Shown: positions 22,703 to 25,208 of the stretch, in pieces
Position numbering within the stretch: the stretch's first letter is position 1
Layout: each line of letters begins with the position of its first letter
Made by a program: the position numbers and the translations under genes
The notes under the pieces: generated by a model
Database searches by the model: none
Told to the model about the DNA's origin: nothing
Seen by the model: the letters and a program-made list of their open reading frames with translations, nothing else
Origin: Solobacterium sp.
GTDB taxonomy: Bacteria > Bacillota_I > Bacilli_A > Erysipelotrichales > Erysipelotrichaceae
Assembly: GCA_015256455.1 (NCBI GenBank)
Contig: JABZMB010000017.1
Location: 1-25,208, forward strand
Length of the DNA: 25,208 bases
Direction of reading: 5' to 3'

Positions 22703-23014
22703 TTATAAAGTCTGCTTAACAACAGCTTCGAGTTCTTCTCTTGGCATGAAACCTAAAGAAGAAGCTACCTTTTCGCCATTCTTGAAGCCAATCATTGTAG
22801 GAATAGACATAATTCCATACTGTTGAGCAATCTCAGGATTGTCATCAACATTTACCTTTACAAACTTAATGTCTGTATAGTCCTTAGAAATTTCTTCAAG
22901 AACTGGTCCTACCATCTTACATGGTCCACACCAGTCAGCGTAAAAGTCTACAAATACTGATTTGTTATCAGCTAATACTTGGTCATATTCTGCTTTATTC
23001 TTAATAATATCCAT
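22703..23014 (-). CDS. trxA: thioredoxin
   Basis: Small cytosolic dithiol reductase of 103 residues, the standard thioredoxin length. The active site is WCGPCK with Cys29 and Cys32, after the strand VFVDFYA. The cis-Pro loop is SIPTMIGF, and GFMPREELEAVV is the usual last helix. It keeps many ribosomal, metabolic and oxidative-stress enzymes reduced together with thioredoxin reductase, which is not in this window. GGAGG is nine bases before the ATG, and a GATAAT element just upstream may give a separate promoter. nagB ends 61 bases upstream without a clear terminator, so read-through from the sugar operon is possible. Confidence 0.97.
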   Translation of the reverse strand: MDIIKNKAEYDQVLADNKSVFVDFYADWCGPCKMVGPVLEEISKDYTDIKFVKVNVDDNPEIAQQYGIMSIPTMIGFKNGEKVASSLGFMPREELEAVVKQTL

Positions 23015-23075
23015 TTTTGAATACCTCCGTGAACATATTATCGCATAAATATATTTGATACAAAAGAATTATGCC

Positions 23076-23804
23076 CTATTTAATTTTTGCGGCAGCTGCT
23101 TCATCTAGAATAACAGTTACATCTGGGTGATCCTGTAAAATACTTGCTGGACATTCTGTTGTCTTAGGACCCTTTATCATACCGTATACTGCATCAGCCT
23201 TATTTGCGCCTGTAGCGATTAAAATAATCTTCTTCGCACGCATGATTGTGCCTAAACCCTGGGTAATTGCAAGTGTAGGAACTTGGTCAATATCACCACC
23301 AAAGAAGCGAGCATTGTCCTTACGTGTCTGTTCTGTTAGTTCCATTGTATGTGTCAAACTATCAAAGGCAGCACCTGGTTCATTGAAAGCGATATGTCCA
23401 TCAGAACCAATGCCAAGAATTTGTATGTCTACAACATACTTAGCCATTTCACTTTCATAACGTACGCATTCAGCTTCAGGATCTGCTGCTTCACCATTAG
23501 GAATATGAATATTCTCTTCAGGAACGTCAATCTCATTGAAGAGATTATCATGCATGAATGTGTAGTAGCTCTGTTCGTGATTACGCGGTAGACCAACATA
23601 TTCATCTAGATTGAATGTAATAGCATTCTTATAAGATGTACCATTTGTCTTATGGTCTGCAATCATCTTCTTGTACAGACCAACTGGTGTAGACCCTGTA
23701 GCCAATCCTAATACTGGATTTTCCTTCTCTACAACCTGACGCATGATTTTAAATGCTTCTTCACTTACTTGGTCATAGGAATCTGCGATAACAATTTTTA
23801 ACAT
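23076..23804 (-). CDS. nagB: glucosamine-6-phosphate deaminase
   Basis: Cytosolic enzyme that converts glucosamine-6-phosphate to fructose-6-phosphate and ammonia, joining amino-sugar breakdown to glycolysis. It has 242 residues, matching the short Firmicutes NagB form rather than the longer enterobacterial form with an allosteric C-terminal part. Seen are the phosphate loop LGLATGSTPVGLY (32-44), catalytic FNLDEYVGL with Asp67, and GIGSDGHIAFNEPG (131-144) with Asp135 and His137. AAAGGAG precedes the ATG. It lies 17 bases after the aldose-epimerase-like gene and shares its promoter. No nagA is in the window. Confidence 0.97.
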   Translation of the reverse strand: MLKIVIADSYDQVSEEAFKIMRQVVEKENPVLGLATGSTPVGLYKKMIADHKTNGTSYKNAITFNLDEYVGLPRNHEQSYYTFMHDNLFNEIDVPEENIHIPNGEAADPEAECVRYESEMAKYVVDIQILGIGSDGHIAFNEPGAAFDSLTHTMELTEQTRKDNARFFGGDIDQVPTLAITQGLGTIMRAKKIILIATGANKADAVYGMIKGPKTTECPASILQDHPDVTVILDEAAAAKIK

Positions 23805-23821
23805 TTTTCTTTCTCCTTTTT

Positions 23822-24634
23822 TTAGAATAGTGTTATTGAATACGCTGTTTGCCAGCTATCATTTACATCCAATAAAATTGTTCCTTCACGTTTTTCAAAC
23901 GGAACTTCATTCTTTTCAAAATCTGTATGAGAGTACCATGGCTCAATACATACAAATGGTGCATATGGTGACCAATATGCTAGCCATGGATAACCCTGAT
24001 ATTCTACCTGTACACCATGTGTACCATCTGTTAATTTCGTACAGGTACTACGCGGGTTTGGGATAATGATTGTTTTCTTTAATACATCTTTATCCAAAGT
24101 AATTACATCTACTTCTTTTTCGTCTACTATTTCCTTTTGATTTAACTCTAAGTGGTATGCATCAAATACTTTCCCTTCTTCAAGTGGACAATTGAAGGCT
24201 GGATGTAATCCAAAGTTAAATGGCATTGAACACGTATTTCTATTTTCGATACGATATGTAATATCTAGTTTTTTACCTTCTAAAGTATATGTAACTTCAA
24301 GTCGGAAGTGAAATGGGTATTGTGCCAGTGTTTCTTCACTATCACAAAGTTCCATCACGATTTGAGTATCGGTATGTTTGATACATTTAAATTCACTATT
24401 TCTAGCAAAGCCATGGTTTCCAGTTTGATATTCCTTCCCTTGGATATGTAAGATACCATCCCAAGTTTTTCCAACCACTGGAAATAGGATTGGATTTCTT
24501 CCAGCCCAATAAGTCTTATCACCTTGCCACATTGCCTCGATATTCGTTTCACGATCAAAGAAACTATGTATTTCAGCTGCATGTTCATCAATCGTTACTG
24601 ACACAAGTGAATTTTGAATTGTATACGTTGACAT
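23822..24634 (-). CDS. aldose 1-epimerase family protein (LacX-like)
   Basis: Galactose-mutarotase-fold protein of 270 residues. Landmarks are GRNPILFPVVGKTWDG (45-60), TGNHGFARNSEF (71-82) with conserved His74, FGLHPAFNCP (141-150) with His144, and a late FVCIEPW with the candidate catalytic Glu. It probably interconverts the anomers of a hexose or phosphosugar; true LacX-like substrates are not established. The open frame extends to 24709 but would cross the TATAAT promoter; GGGGG about five bases before the ATG at 24632-24634 supports the shorter start. It is the first gene of a unit with nagB, suggesting a place in amino-sugar or hexose use. Confidence 0.88.
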   Translation of the reverse strand: MSTYTIQNSLVSVTIDEHAAEIHSFFDRETNIEAMWQGDKTYWAGRNPILFPVVGKTWDGILHIQGKEYQTGNHGFARNSEFKCIKHTDTQIVMELCDSEETLAQYPFHFRLEVTYTLEGKKLDITYRIENRNTCSMPFNFGLHPAFNCPLEEGKVFDAYHLELNQKEIVDEKEVDVITLDKDVLKKTIIIPNPRSTCTKLTDGTHGVQVEYQGYPWLAYWSPYAPFVCIEPWYSHTDFEKNEVPFEKREGTILLDVNDSWQTAYSITLF

Positions 24635-24658
24635 ATATTCCCCCAACTCATTGGTTTT

Positions 24659-24664
24659 ATTATA
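24659..24664 (-). promoter_or_regulatory. -10 box of epimerase-nagB promoter
   Basis: Perfect TATAAT on the minus strand 25 bases before the start codon. No good -35 hexamer is visible at the normal distance, which may mean activator dependence. Confidence 0.5.
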
Positions 24665-24744
24665 GCACTTTGAAAGATTTATAAATTTCAATCCTTCCAC
24701 AAAATCCATAAATTCATATTTTTTTCAAGAAATTAACCATATAA

Positions 24745-24774
24745 TTGGACTTTTTTCACAGTTAGCGTGATAAT
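24745..24774 (+). promoter_or_regulatory. promoter of pta
   Basis: TTGGAC (24745-24750), 18 bases, GATAAT (24769-24774), 25 bases before the pta ATG. Confidence 0.6.
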
Positions 24775-24799
24775 TTTAATGATTAAGGAGGAAATTACT

Positions 24800-25208
24800 A
24801 TGTCATTTATCGACGGTATTAAAGAAAGAGCTAAAAAAGATATAAAAACAATTGTATTACCAGAATCAGAAGATGAAAGAACACTTCGTGCTACTGCTAA
24901 AATTTTAGAAGAAAAGACAGCAAATATTATCTTAATTGGTGATGAAGCTGTTGTAAAAGCAGATGCAGAGAAATATGGCGTTAACATCGATGGTGCAAAA
25001 ATCATTAACCCAGAAACATCAGATAAGTTAGAAGAATATGTAAATACATTATATGAATTACGTAAAGCTAAGGGTATGACTCCTGAAGCTGCTCGTGAAG
25101 CATTATTAAAAGATCGCACAACATTCGGTGTCATGGTATTAAAGACTGGTGGAGCTGATGGTCTTGTATCAGGAGCTTGCCACTCTACAGCCAACACATT
25201 ACGTCCAG
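24800..25208 (+). CDS. pta: phosphate acetyltransferase (3' partial)
   Basis: First 136 codons of phosphate acetyltransferase, which exchanges acetyl-CoA and acetyl phosphate in the Pta-AckA overflow pathway. The protein begins MSFIDGIKERAKKDIKTIVLP; the block VLPESEDERTLRATAKI, the following ANIILIGDEAVV strand and TGGADGLVSGACHSTANTLRP are characteristic of the short, single-domain Pta. The gene continues past the window end. AAGGAGG is eight bases before the ATG. It is divergent from the epimerase-nagB unit. Confidence 0.95.
   Translation, partial: MSFIDGIKERAKKDIKTIVLPESEDERTLRATAKILEEKTANIILIGDEAVVKADAEKYGVNIDGAKIINPETSDKLEEYVNTLYELRKAKGMTPEAAREALLKDRTTFGVMVLKTGGADGLVSGACHSTANTLRP

Noticed and set aside
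24635..24709. Longer epimerase start at 24709
   Set aside because: The extension covers the TATAAT promoter and lacks a ribosome site, while GGGGG precedes the ATG at 24632-24634.
24733..25197. 154-residue open frame on the minus strand opposite pta
   Set aside because: Pta is unmistakable on the plus strand with promoter and ribosome site; the minus frame is Ser/Ala-rich antisense with no start signal.

Overview
The window looks like chromosomal core DNA from a low-GC Gram-positive (Firmicutes-type) bacterium. The evidence is strong AGGAGG-type ribosome binding sites, TATAAT promoters, many U-tailed hairpin terminators, a CIRCE heat-shock operator in front of lon, a YtrA-type GntR regulator, a membrane-anchored HtrA and RarA. 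Gut Firmicutes of the Erysipelotrichia type are a plausible guess, but this cannot be settled by eye. I see no insertion sequence, prophage, CRISPR array, integrase or plasmid gene, and no gene-free stretch longer than about 300 bases.

Layout. (1) 3-671 +: 5'-truncated esterase. (2) 706-1545 -: DegV-family lipid-binding protein. (3) 1687-5754 -: rarA, a deoxyribosyltransferase-like gene and lon, with a CIRCE site between the last two. (4) 5834-9446 -: a five-part ABC exporter cluster (GntR repressor, ATPase, four small permease-like proteins) behind a promoter whose -10 box is covered by a palindrome. (5) 9547-11779 -: SseB-like protein, a GNAT fused to a pyrophosphatase-like domain, and a YczE/YitT-type membrane protein. 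(6) 11869-13945 +: rhomboid protease and HtrA protease. (7) 14058-14148 -: tRNA-Ser(GGA). (8) 14262-14825 +: TetR regulator. (9) 14849-17336 -: tandem histidine phosphatase, rhodanese and PfkB sugar kinase. (10) 17463-22562 -: amidohydrolase, GNAT, HflX, M18 aminopeptidase and an unrecognised 131-residue protein, apparently one operon. (11) 22703-24634 -: aldose-1-epimerase-like protein, nagB and thioredoxin. (12) 24800-end +: start of phosphate acetyltransferase (pta).

Themes. Protein quality control and stress recur: Lon under HrcA-type control, HtrA, rhomboid, HflX, thioredoxin, rhodanese and the M18 peptidase. Amino-sugar and sugar metabolism appear in nagB, the epimerase and the PfkB kinase, and pta feeds overflow acetate metabolism. 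The most accessory-looking part is the AT-rich ABC cluster at 5.8-9.5 kb. The most unusual single genes are the GNAT-pyrophosphatase fusion and the double histidine phosphatase. Several starts differ from the longest reading frame because a better ribosome binding site and family alignment point to an internal ATG: ABC ATPase, GntR, SseB-like, second GNAT, amidohydrolase and epimerase.
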